From: Anolis sagrei | Taxonomy: Eukaryota > Chordata > Lepidosauria > Squamata > Anolidae | Assembly (NCBI RefSeq): GCF_037176765.1 | Contig: NC_090023.1 | Location: forward strand, 147,350,866 to 147,414,865 | Direction: 5' to 3' | Length of the DNA: 64,000 nt | In this document: positions 11,345-22,900 of the stretch, one piece after another | Layout: each line of letters starts with the position of its first letter | How positions within the stretch are numbered: the first letter of the stretch is position 1 | Made by a program: the position numbers and the translations under genes | The notes under the pieces: generated by a model | Told to the model about the DNA's origin: nothing | Seen by the model: only the letters and a program-made list of their open reading frames with translations | Database searches by the model: none

Positions 11345-12102
11345 TGGCCCTTACTATTCCAATGCTGAATACGGGTCACATGCTCCCACTGTTAGGTTGG
11401 TTACCACCACAGTCCTCTTTGCTAAGGTTGCCCCGACATCTTCTTTTCCCTTGTGTAAAGCGCTAGTGGTTTTAAACCAAAGGTGTCAAATTTGTGGCTC
11501 TCCAAATCCAACTCTCATATGCCCTAGCTAGTTTACCCAATGGCCAGGAATTCTGGGAACTGAAGTCCAAAACACCTGGAGAGCCACAAGTTTGACAATA
11601 TTTAACACATGTTAAATTACCCATTTTTTCCAGCAGGTGGAGCTCCTAGCCCATAGCTTGTTTGTTTTGGCCCAGCTCTCTAATCTATATTTGCATGTGG
11701 TTTCTGATTGGCCAGCCTCAACATTCTAACATTCTGATTGGTTCCCACTGTGGTATAATTTGCATATGGTTTCTGATAGGTCAACCTCAACATTCTAACA
11801 TTCTGAACAATGGACCGTGGATGATTGGACTTGCAGTACCTTCACTCACTTACTGAAACCACTGCGATCCTTATCCAATGACCAATAAAGACCAAACTTG
11901 GCACACAGAGCCCCCATGACCCACTCTACATGCTGCTGTGCTTGGAGGAGGGTGGACCATGGATGATGGGACTTGCAGTACCTTCACTCACGTCCTGAAA
12001 ACAATGCGACCTTCATCCAATGACCAATAAAGACCAAACTTGGCATATAGAACCCCCATGACCCACTCTTTCTAATAATCCAGGCAGCCGGGTCCCCAAG
12101 CT
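11345..12102 (+). mobile_element. Possible second Helitron-like element with an internal duplication
   Basis: The segment following the large Helitron contains a duplicated block of about 115 bp (about 11812-11925 and 11953-12067), marked by GACTTGCAGTACCTTCACTC and GACCAATAAAGACCAAACTTGG. It ends in a GC-rich stretch and CTAGT near 12098-12102. The 5' limit is uncertain. Within it, 11481-11600 is a small palindromic hAT/MITE-like element. Confidence 0.4.
11481..11600. mobile_element. Palindromic hAT/MITE-like element
   Basis: Ends GGTGTCAAATTTGTGGCTCT and GGAGAGCCACAAGTTTGACA form inverted repeats. The interior resembles other 'ACTGAAGTCCAAAACACCTGG' elements (28510-28633, 45906-46039). Confidence 0.55.
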
Positions 12103-12620
12103 AGTCTGTTAAAAAAGTCATTTTGAATTCTGATCCTGTTTTCTGGAATATTAGCTATCCCTCTCTATTTGGTGTCAACTGCAAACTGAATAAACATGCC
12201 CTCTAAACTTCTAACGGTGCTCCATGCGGTCATGCTGGCCACATGACCTTGGAGGTGTCTATGGACAATGCTGGCTCTTCAGCTTAGAAATGGAGATGAG
12301 CACCACACCCCAGAGTCAGACATGACTGGACTTAATGTCAGGGACAACCTTTACCTAAACCTTTGTCTGAGCCATTAATAAAGTTGAACAGCACTGGGCC
12401 CAGTATCAAACCCTGCAGCATTGCACTAGTCACTTCTTTCCAGGATGAAGATGAACCATTGGCGAGTACTCTTTGGGTTTGGTTGTTGGGTTTTTACAAA
12501 TTACAAATCCACCTAATAGTAGTATGATCTAGCCTACATTTTACAAGTTTGTTTGTAAGGTCACGGGGGACTTTGCCAAAGGCCTTACTGAAATCAGTTT
12601 CTCTATGTATTTATCACATC
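12103..12620 (-). mobile_element. CR1 LINE fragment interrupted by a SINE fragment
   Basis: Reverse-strand CR1 internal sequence (features such as GAACAGCACTGGGCCCAGTA and 'GGGGACTTTGCCAAAGGCC'). It is split by the 3' half of a BovB-tailed SINE at about 12211-12360. Confidence 0.6.
12211..12360 (+). mobile_element. BovB-tailed SINE, 3' half
   Basis: Matches the 3' half of the full SINEs at 47544-47873 and 49120-49450: GCTCCATGCGGTCATGCTGG, then 'CATGACTGGACTTAATGTCA' and CCTTTACC. Confidence 0.75.
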
Positions 12621-13360
12621 GTAGTACTTTCCTTCTGAAAATGCTTTGAGTGCTGCCAACACCCAGAGAAATATCGTTCATTATTTTTAAAGTGCCCATA
12701 TTCTTGTGTAGGCATTCTTTGTCGTATCATGGAACAATCTAATATCCTTTGACATATTATGTAATTTACCATGACTTTGAGGCTTTGAAGTCATTCCTTC
12801 TGCTCCACCGGTATTGAGATGCTAAGGTGGGTGTGAGTGATCATGCTTGAGTGGAGGCCGATTGCCCTCCAGCAACCTCTTTCCATACCTTTGGAATGTC
12901 ATTCTCAAAACAGTGATTGGCAGAAGCCATCAAGGACTTTTTTGCTTTTACACGACACTGAGCATGCCTGAGTGGGTGGGGAATTCCTGCTTGCTAGCAG
13001 TTCCTCCCATTGTGTTTGAAGGGCAGTTTTCAACATTGTGCTCTGAACCTAGTGGTAACATCTGCAGTTTTTAAATTAATATTGGGACCTGTTGTAACTC
13101 TTCGTGCTATTCTGTTTCAGTATTAGTTATCATTTTCTTTTCCTGATGTTACGCCGTTTTGCTCTCACCAATTTTTCCAGTTGTAATTAGTTTTATATCA
13201 TCGGTCAAGCTCTCACTTGATATTAGTATTCCTAAATCAGTTGCTTTCTCTTCCTCAGAAACTTATGTATTGGCAATAATCTGAGCATTCGTATTTAATT
13301 TTTTTCCCCTGTAACCCATTAGGTTTTTCCACCATCAATTGGATTTGGCTATAGTAACAC
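12621..13360. other. Intergenic sequence, no feature recognised
   Basis: AT-rich intergenic sequence without a recognised gene or clear repeat. It may hold eroded CR1 sequence continuing from 12620. Confidence 0.4.
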
Positions 13361-13364
13361 ATAG

Positions 13365-13680
13365 GCGATAGTGGTGTAGCAGGTTAAACCACTAAGCTGC
13401 AGAACTTGCTGACTGAAAGGCCAGCGGTTCAAATCCACGGGATGGGTGAACTCCTACTGTTAGCCCCAGCTCCTGCCAACATAGAAGTTCAAAAACATGC
13501 AAATGTGAGTAGATCAATAGGTACCGCTTTGGCAGGAAGGTAACAGCATTCCATGCAGTCATGCCAACCACGTAACGTAAGAGGCGTCTATGGACAATGC
13601 AGGCTCTTCGGCTTAGATGAGCACGAGCACCACCCACCAAAGTCGGACTCGACTAAATTTAATGTCAAGGGTAAACCTTT
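13365..13680 (+). mobile_element. BovB-tailed tRNA-derived SINE
   Basis: Box A-like GTGGTGTAGCAGGTTAAACC and box B-like GGTTCAAATCC. The body contains 'CATGCAAATGTGAGTAGATC' and the tail 'CGACTAAATTTAATGTCAAG'. The SPIN-like hAT at 13689 lies just past this tail. Confidence 0.8.
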
Positions 13681-13688
13681 ACATATAG

Positions 13689-14409
13689 CAGTGGTTCTCG
13701 ACCTCCCTAATGCCGTGACCCCTTAATATAGTTCTCTCATGTTGTGGTGACCCCCAACCATAACATTATTTTTGTTGCTACTTCATAACTGTAATTTTGC
13801 TGCTGTTATGAATCATCATGTAAGTATCTGATATGCAGGATGTATTAACGGGATCAAATTCGGCACAAATGCCTGATATGCCCAAATTTGAATTCTAGTG
13901 GGGTTGAAGGGGAGATTGATGCTGTAATTTGGGAGTTGTAGTTGTTGAGATTTATAGTTCACATACAATCAAAGAGCATTCTGAACTCCACCAACAACTG
14001 AATTGAACCAGTCTTGGCACACAGAATTCCTATGACCAACCGTAAATACTGGAAGGGTTTGATAGGCATTGACCTTGAGTTTTGGAATTGTAGTTCACCT
14101 ACATCCAGAGAGCACTGTGGACTCAAACAATGATGGATCTGGACCAAACTTGGCATGAATACTCAACATGCCCAAATGTGAATACTGGAGGAGGTTAGAG
14201 AAAATAGACCTTGACAGTTGGTGGGATTTAGAGTTCACCTACAAAGAGCATTCTGAACTCCAACAATGAGAGAATTGGGCTAAACTTCCTACACAGAACC
14301 CCCATGACCAATAGAAAATACTGTGTTTTCCGATGGTCTTCGGCAACCCCTCTGATACACCCTCGCGACCCCCCCCCAGGGGTCCCGACCCCCAGGTTGA
14401 GATACACTG
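13689..14409 (+). mobile_element. SPIN-like non-autonomous hAT transposon
   Basis: Starts CAGTGGTTCTCGACCTCCC and ends CCCCAGGTTGAGATACACTG, giving imperfect terminal inverted repeats. It is flanked by 8-bp direct repeats with one mismatch: ACATATAG (13681-13688) and ACTTATAG (14410-14417), the hAT signature. The 5' part (GTTGTGGTGACCCCCAACCA; TGAATCATCATGTAAGTATC) and the 3' GGGGTCCCGACCCC resemble the SPIN family known from several tetrapods. The interior holds about two copies of a 290-bp unit (about 13925 and 14217 onward). There is no transposase ORF. Confidence 0.8.
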
Positions 14410-14417
14410 ACTTATAG

Positions 14418-14840
14418 TAACACATGCTTTGATTTACACCCTATTTGGACTACTGTAATGTACTCTATGTGGGGACACCTTTGAAATTGTTCAGGTACTT
14501 TTGCATGTCCATAATTTTTCCTTCTAGTCACAATTCAGAAGTACTAATCGTGACCAATCCAGCTGAGATCTAGACTATTTCCCAATTAGAACTACATGGG
14601 AAGGCTTTCTCTTGGTCCTCCTACCTCTGTCAGTGAAAGATGGTATATAAACTGACAGACATTGTAACACCCATTTCTAGGATTTTCCAACTCACTGTAT
14701 TATACATATAGACAGCCTAATTCACAGCTCTAACAGTCCAAACTTTATAATCATAAGAGTTTTAGGTGCTTATTTACTCATATTAATGGCTCATGAATCA
14801 ATTTAAAGAAGGAAATATAAACAAAAACATTTGAACATTT
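14418..14840. other. Intergenic sequence, no feature recognised
   Basis: Single-copy-looking sequence between the SPIN-like element and the NOLC1 transcript end; no gene or repeat recognised. Confidence 0.5.
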
Positions 14841-16217
14841 ACAAAATGTTTTTATTGTAATAGAGACCCTTGTTTATTAAAACATCTCCAGTCCACCCCA
14901 ACTTTAAAGTCTTTGTACTATTAGTGTGGAATTTTAATACAAAACAGATGAGAGTTGAGGTGTTTGAAAGAACAGGCTCTCTGGGCATTTCCATTTTTTA
15001 ACCCTTAAATATCAACTGCGGACGGATTCTGAAACACCCTTGGATTCGCACCTACAGCAGCAACCTCAACAGATTGCCAGATTGTACCAGGTTCGATGGG
15101 AGAAGTGAGAGCTTGAATGCTTCCCTAGGGAGTTGGGAGAAGGCCTCCTAACAGTCACCACACCACTCCCCCTCAAGTATGTGCTTTTCCCACATGCTTT
15201 GCTTCCCACATGAAACTGGCAAACCTCTAGGCCCCATTGACTAGAAAGAAATACTAAGGAGACAACTATGTTTCTCTGGCTAGCATTACCATGTCTGACA
15301 TTGCAAGTTTCTCTCAGTAAAACATTAACTGGAACCATGTTGACTGGGGGAAAAATCCATTAATTATTTTCCTTAAAGCAAAGGAAATAGATGGAACAGA
15401 ACTTTCTCTAGATGCAACTGTACAATATCAAAACAAAGCAGAGGCCACTCCAAACAACTCAGTAGCCCATAGAAACATTATGGTAATCCTCTTATTTCCT
15501 TCTGATTGCAAAACAGGATCACCAGTATAAAGATGGCAATGAACTCTGCAGCTACTTCACTCTTGAATCTTTCTGGTTTCTGAAGCAACTGAAAAAAAGA
15601 GCTGTAGGACAATCAGTGGTTATCAGGGCTATGGCCAAAACTTTGAAGGAAAATGATTTACTTAAGCTCAGGCAAGGCTACTCAACTCATACACAAAAGA
15701 AGGATGTTTTTTAAAATGCCCGATATGAAGACGAGATTGAAAAAGATAAAACAAAAACAAAACCTGAGAGCTGGAAACTGTTCTACTTATTAAAAGACAT
15801 TCAGCAAGGAATCCCATAGGGTGTGGAAGGCACAAATATTAGATATTAGACAACCTTTAATTTCCTGCTAAATGTGTGTGTCACAGAGGCAGGAAATAAA
15901 AAACTGTATGTTACTCCCAATGTACACCAAGATTGGTTGGAAAAAAATCAAAATGGAGCCACCATAGTTTCATCAGGAATGCAAGAACTTAAAGCCCTGC
16001 CATTTAAAATTATAATAAAAGTGTGCATAACGGGTCAAGTCTAAGAAAATCCAAAGGAGAAATCGTGCATCTCCACTAAAAGTCCCATAGGTAAATTTTG
16101 CTCTCAACCAAACTGGCAACTGTCCTCACATGTGAACCGTATGGGGGCTGCGTGAATTGTAAGAAAAGACAGCCATGTCATTGCTCAAGCCTGAGATTCT
16201 GGAGACAAAATGGACAC
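14840..16217 (-). other. NOLC1: NOLC1 3' UTR
   Basis: Repeat-poor block between the NOLC1 stop codon and the candidate poly(A) signals, about 1.38 kb. Absence of transposon insertions over this length, in a window full of them, fits transcribed UTR sequence. Confidence 0.55.
14851..14878 (-). terminator. NOLC1 poly(A) signals (candidates)
   Basis: Two AATAAA hexamers on the minus strand (14873-14878 and 14851-14856). T-rich sequence follows downstream on the minus strand, consistent with a cleavage site near 14,835. Confidence 0.55.
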
Positions 16218-16376
16218 TCAGTCACTCTCAAATTTGATGGAATTTATCTCCGTAGAGATACTGCCACCACAGTAGCTTCCTCTTTTCTTCTTTGTCTTCT
16301 CGTGTCGGAAGGATTTGCCTTTTGTAAATTTCAGAACGTCATTTGCCTTTTGACCCCAGTCTCCTTCAGCTCCTTT
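16218..16376 (-). CDS. NOLC1: NOLC1 coding exon 14 (stop)
   Basis: 159 nt ending in TGA at 16220-16218. [20 protein letters not shown] and [11 protein letters not shown] match human; the protein ends NSIKFESD (human NSIKFDSE). Confidence 0.97.
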   Translation of the reverse strand, partial: KGAEGDWGQKANDVLKFTKGKSFRHEKTKKKRGSYCGGSISTEINSIKFESD

Positions 16377-16895
16377 CTAAGAGAAACGAGAGCCAAAAAT
16401 AATTAGCCAGGAAAACATTAAATTTAACTTCAATATATTGTATATACTCAAGTCGACCCAAATATAAGCCAAGGCACCTAATTTTACCACAAAAAACTGG
16501 GGAAACGTATTGACTCCAGTATAAACCAAGTATGGGAAATGCAGCAGCTATGGTAAATTTCAAAATAAAATAGATACCAATAAAATTACATTAATTGAGG
16601 CATCTGTTGGATATTTACATAAAACTGTAATTTAAGGTAAGACTGTCCAACTCTGATTAAACCATTATTCTAACGTTCTTCAATGTAAATGTGCTTATGT
16701 ATCCTTCCAATAATTATAAAGAGTAAAATAATAAATGTAATAATAATAATAGAGTAAAACAATGGAAATGTAATGACAGAAATAATTGAGTAAAATAATT
16801 AATGTAATAAGAATAAATAGAACAAATAATAATTGTAATAATAGAGTAACATAATAAATATAACAAAATTAATAATAGAGTGAAATAATGTAACT

Positions 16896-16937
<42 letters not shown>

Positions 16938-19900
16938 GCAAGATAATAAATGTAATAATAATAACAACAGAGTATATAAATAACCTTGAATCAAGTATAA
17001 TCAAGGGGACTTTTTCAGCCAAAACAAAAAGTGCTGAAAAACTCAGCTTATAGTTGAGTATATACGGTAAGTTTGGCTTCTGAAACACACATTCCCCTTT
17101 AGAAAGCCGTAGACAGCCTCTTACTATTAAAAAATTATGCACTGTTTAAATCAGGGGTCCTCAAACTTTTTAAACAGAGGGCCAGGTCACAAAAAACTGG
17201 GGAAACAATCCCTGAAAGTGTTGGAGGACCAGATTATAATGTAGAAAAAAACTTAACTTGAATGCCTATGCACACTGCACATATCTTATTTGTAGTGCAA
17301 AAGACACTTTAAAACAATACAATAATTAAAATGAGGAACAATTTTAACAAATATAAACTTACTAGTATTTCAATGGGAAGTGTGGGCCTGCTTTTGGCTG
17401 ATGGGATAGGATTGTTGTTATTGTTATGTGCTTTCAAGTCGTTTCAGACTTAGACTGACCCTGAGGGAGGGCCGGATAAATGAGATTGGAGGGCCGTATC
17501 TGGCCCCCAGACCTCAGTTTGAGGACCCCTGGTTTAAATAATAACTTCTTATCCTCTTCTTACCTTAGCATCAAATGAATTATTTGCTACTCGCTCATCC
17601 ACTTCTATCTCCTCTTCTTTTACTCTACGGAAAGGGCTAGATTGCTGTTGAAAGAAAATGTGTATTTGTTATTTCCTGCAGTAGATGTCACGGAAGCAAA
17701 AAAAAAGGATGAGGTCAAATAATGTCTGATTTCTGACCATGTTCTCCAAACAGTAAGACTCTCTGGGCCCAGAGTCACTTGTGGAACCAACAAGTCCATG
17801 GAGCAATTCCTGTCTTTTTAGTTCGCCAGAGTTCTATGGGACAGATGAAAACTTCTACCAAGAAGTCTTTTGAAGCTCTCATCAAGAAAGAAAGCAATAA
17901 ATCCTTTTTACTCACCCGCTTCATCTTGGGGAATGTATGTGGCGTTCTAGCTTTCATTTTCTTATTCTCCGGTGTTTCTGACTCTTGATCGTTTTCCCTT
18001 TTCCGCTTCTTCTTGGGCAAACCTGTCATACATATCAGAATTCAATAAAATCACACTTTAGGAAAAGGATGCATCACTGGGCAAAAGAGCAGCTGCTCAA
18101 TAAGGACTCAAGGATGGGAAGAAAAATGAATAGGAAGACTTTGCTGAGACTTGTCTCTGATGCATATTTAGTGAACATTAGGAACTGCCAAATAGCAAAT
18201 GAAGTAGTGATGACTAAGAACAGACTACACTACTAAGCGAAGACGGCCTTCCTTTAGACCAGGGCTGCTCAAAAATTTCCACTCAGGACCCTTTTTGGTT
18301 CAAGAAATGTTTATGTGACTCTAGGTACATTAAGGGAGCCCCCTTTATGTACCTAGAGCTGCTGACCAAAAGGTTGGCAATTCGAATCTGGGGAGTGGGG
18401 TGAGCTCCCGCTGTTAGCCCCAACTTCTGCCAACCTAGCAGTTCAAAAACATGCAAATGTGAGTAGATTAATAGGTACAGCTTTGTCGGGAAGGTAACGG
18501 CATTCCATGCAGTCATGCTGGCCACATAACCTTGGAGGTGTCTATGGAAAACGCCGGCTCTTCGGCTTAGAAATAGAGATGAACACCACCCCCTAAAGTC
18601 AGATACGACTAGACTTAATGTCAGGGGAAAACCTTTACCTTTTAAAAAGTTAAATAGGGTATATAAACTAGGTATAAAAACAAATATTTACAGATAATAA
18701 ACCAGCTATTGCAAGGCTTGCTTAACCTTTCTATGAAGTACAGCAGAAGCATTGTCTGCAGAGTTCGCAGTAAACACTGCATAACAGACTGGTGTAAATG
18801 TCTAATACAGCCACTAGGTGATATTCAGAAAACTGTTAATGTTTCCAAATTTTTCAAGACCCCAGTATTGAGCAAAAGGGATCCTATTTGGGGATAGGAC
18901 CAATAGTTTAAGAAGCAGTGCTTTAGGCAGAGCTAGTTCATGCAAAGCTCCTCTGGTGCAGCTCTGAGGAGGTTGGAAGTCTCTTCTTTTAATTAAGCTC
19001 AGCTTACTATTATTTTAAACCTAAAACTTTTGTAATCTTAGCTATGGTGCGAAGGCAAAAGTAAACCTAATAAACCATAATTTGAATGATAATGTTAATT
19101 TTAAAAGGAAAACTGCACATCCCTTTGCAACTTTACAAGTAGGGGTTAGATCATGTGAGCCAAAAGCCAAAGACACATACAGCCCTTAATCCACTATTAC
19201 CTCAGCCTTGCCACTTGTGGACCTACGTGGTAATGATTGCAGGAATGCTGAGACCATTGAAGGACCTTGACAAGCCTCAGTATAGGTGTGAACTTTTATA
19301 ATAATAATATATAATAAAACTTTATGTTCTGGCCCTATCTCTCCAGAGGGACTCAGGGCACATTCGAAACATAAAAGGCAAACATTCAATGCCTGAACAT
19401 AATAACATTACACCCTTAATAACAAAAATTGACAACCCAACATATAAAAGCAAATCATAACTTAACAACTAAAATTAAATGAAAAACACTACTTATTATA
19501 TATCAAACATGAAACAAAACATCAAACATCAGCGTCAGTTTCCCAGTTCCTTGGGGCCAAATAATATTGATCATTGCTCAAGATGTCTATTGACCTAGTG
19601 GGAAGAATAGGGCACAGATACAGATAGCAGCTATTAATCAGAGGTATAATGGTAGTATTACAATTTATTCCTCCTCCTCCTCAAAAGCCAGAGAGCAAAA
19701 GTATGTCTTCAGCTGTTTCTTAAAGGTGAGGAGGGAAGGAGGCATATTTAATTCCTTAGGAATGAGTTCCAGAGGTGGGGGGCAGCCACGGAGAAGGCCC
19801 TTTCTCTCAGTCCCACCAGCTGCACTCGGTATGGGGGTGGGACCGAGAGCAGGGCCTCATCCGATGACTGCAGTGCCTGAGTTGGTCTGTAGTGGGAGAT

Positions 19901-22900
19901 GCAGTTTGTCAAATAGTCTGGACCCAAGCCGTTTAAGGGCTTTAAATGTAATAACCAATACTTTGTATTTACCCCAAAGCAGACCAGCAGCCAGTAGAGC
20001 TGCCGCAGCATGGGAGTGGTTGTCTCTCCAAAAGGCGCTCCAGTTAGTAACCTGGCTGCCGATCTCTGAACCAGTTGAGGCTTCCGAACCATATTCAAAG
20101 GCAGCCCCACGTAGAGAATGATGCAGTAGTCCAAACCGGATGCAACTATTCTGCTGGAGGTGTAGCCAGACACTTTTTTGATCCTGCCTGCTAGCCATGA
20201 AGCACAGAGTGGTCATGTGGGCCAGATTCAGGATCTTTACAGTGAATCTGGGAAGTGGTTTTTGGCTTTGGGCCCTGTGGTGGAGGAAGGGAATTCCAAC
20301 CACTGCTGTGCCCAAAACAGGACGTGTTAGGGGCACTTATGCATGTGTATGTCCTTAGCAGAATTGGTTTGCATAACATAAAACAAAGGTTTAGCACAAG
20401 TGTCAGAAATCTTTTTGCTTTGAGGGCCACATGGTGCCTACCTCCCAACCTTCCTTCTTAACACCCACACGAACATATTTCTCTAACATCCAAATTGGAA
20501 TGTATGGGAAAGGTGAACCTTTCTCTAGAAGTTTGCCAGGATCGCATTTCTAGCTTGACCTTCTGCCTAGCAGATTTATGCTTGGAACAACTAAAGAGTA
20601 AGTCATTGATTGTGCCCCTTGGCGACCTCCAATACTAAATAGCTGGCAAGAGTTAAATAAGATACAGAAATGGACAGCAGCTGCAGACTGCATAGATTTT
20701 CCATTGGTTTAATTGTTAATAAACTGTTTGTGTTAAGTTCTTCATAAATGGCTAATGACCTACCTCCATTTTCAGCTTCTTCATCAGAACTATTGGCCTC
20801 TGAATCACCAGTTGCTTGAGATTTTTTATTTTTTGATGCTGATTGTTTCTCTTCAAGGTTCGACGAAGTCTTGGGCTTCTTCTTTCCAGGTGTACTGACG
20901 CTATCCTTTTCTTTCTTTTTCATTCCTAATCCTGCCTTTTTGGGTTCCTCGTCACTGGAACTATCAGAAGAGCTGCTGCTACTGCTTTTAGGTGGAGCCT
21001 GTTTTCCCACCTTCACACTGCTCCCCCCTGACAACTTGTTGCTTGGCTTCAAGGCGGGCTTTTTTTCTTCTTCCTCCTCTTCACTACTGGAGCTGCTTGA
21101 ATCTGAACTGCTTGCTTTGGAGACCTGTTTGGTAGTTTTTGCACCAAGTCCTTTTGCGGAGACTTTCTTATCAGTAGTGCTGCCATTTGCTTTTTTTGCC
21201 ACTGTCACCACAGGAAGCTTTTTTGTTGTCTTCACAGGAGCTTCATTCTCAGAACTGTCAGAATCTACAAAAGACATTTCCAACTAAAATCACTGGCCAT
21301 ACTTTTTTCATTGTTCAACATAAACATGAGGAAAACAATGTGTACAAAATGGCAAATCAAGATATCAGATGTCTCAATATTTAAATAAGATTAGAACCAA
21401 AAAAATTCCCCAATAATTCAAAGAGTGGCTCCTTAGGATCATTATTGTGTTGGGATCTTAGAATTCTATGGCATTTCCTGTCAAGTCTGACATATGGGTT
21501 CGACATTCACCTTAGGATTTTTTTTATTAGGAGGTGGAATAAATTAGTTAAGTCCATAACATTTATATCAGAAATTAATATTCACAAGATAAGTGAACAG
21601 CTCAGATGAATCACAGCTCTCAGTCAATAATAATATATTTGGCATTGGGGCTTTGTCAGGAGCCTTCTAAATTGACTGTTAATGTGCTAATGTCCAGATA
21701 GGGACATCCTCAACCACCTTGGAGCCCCTGGTGGCGCAATGGGTGAAACCTTTGAGCTGGCAGGACTGCTAACTGAAAGGTTGGTGGTTCAAATCCAGGG
21801 AGCGGAGTGAATGCCCATCTGTCAGCTCCAGCTCTCCATGTGGGGACATGAGAGAAGCCTCCCACAGGATGGTAAAATATTCGGGCATCCCCTGGGCAAC
21901 ATCCTTGCAGACAGCCGATTCTCTCACACCAGAAGCAACCTGCAGTTTCTCAAGTTGCTTGTGACACACACACACACACACACACACCTTGGAGGCAGGA
22001 GAGAGTCGTAACCATCTCTTATGTGATAACTGTCCCGAGCCACAACATGCCACCCATATCATATTTGGTGCTCTGGCTGATGTCAGAGTACCCAAGAGAA
22101 AGTATGTGGGGTGATGCAGTTACTGACAGTCACGACATGGAAGGACAGAGGACCACCATCCCATGTCCCTGGGCTACCTAAGCTTGGGGAACAGAGTTTG
22201 GCAGTCAAGACAATTGTGGCAGGTTCTGGTTCGGAACTGGCCTAGATGTCTTGACAGCCCTAGAGTAGGATTTGGGCTTTCCCCCAACTACTACTATGAC
22301 TTATTATTATTAACTTTATTTCTACCCTGCCTTGAGAATTCAAGACAGCTTACAATAACGACACAACCCAGTAAATTTAAAAACATGGACAACACAAAAA
22401 TAAAAAACAATTAAAAACCAGTTGAATGTTAAAATACAGTTAAGATACAGTTAAAAATACTAATACAATTAAAGTGACATTTAAAACACCCTTCCCTGTG
22501 AAATCCCACCCACAACCTCTCCAGCAACCCCTCATCCTCCCCCAAATGCCTCATGACAGATATGCTTTAATCTGCCTGCAAAAGGTAAGCAGGGATGGGG
22601 CCCACCTGGTCTCTCTTGGGAGGGAGTTCCAAAGTCTGGGAGCAGCCACTGAAAAGGCTCTCTCCTTGTGAGAGGGTGGTGGGACAGGGAGAAGACCATC
22701 CCCAGAGCATCTTAAGAGTTCTAACAGGTTCATAGAGATATAGTCCCTAGCTTAGCCTGAGACGCAGCCTTGCCTTTGGTTAAACCAGATCATTCTGTGC
22801 AGCACTGAGCCACCACGGGGATAATCCAAGTACACACCGGCCTAAGTGGTCAGTGTAGATCACGCATCCTCAAACCTCCATCCAGCTGTTTGGGCCTCCA

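Noticed and set aside
20871-21287. Plus-strand ORF of 138 codons opposite NOLC1 exon 11
   Set aside because: It is the antisense shadow of the Ser/Glu-rich NOLC1 exon (Leu/Ser/Phe-rich), with no domain or splice support.
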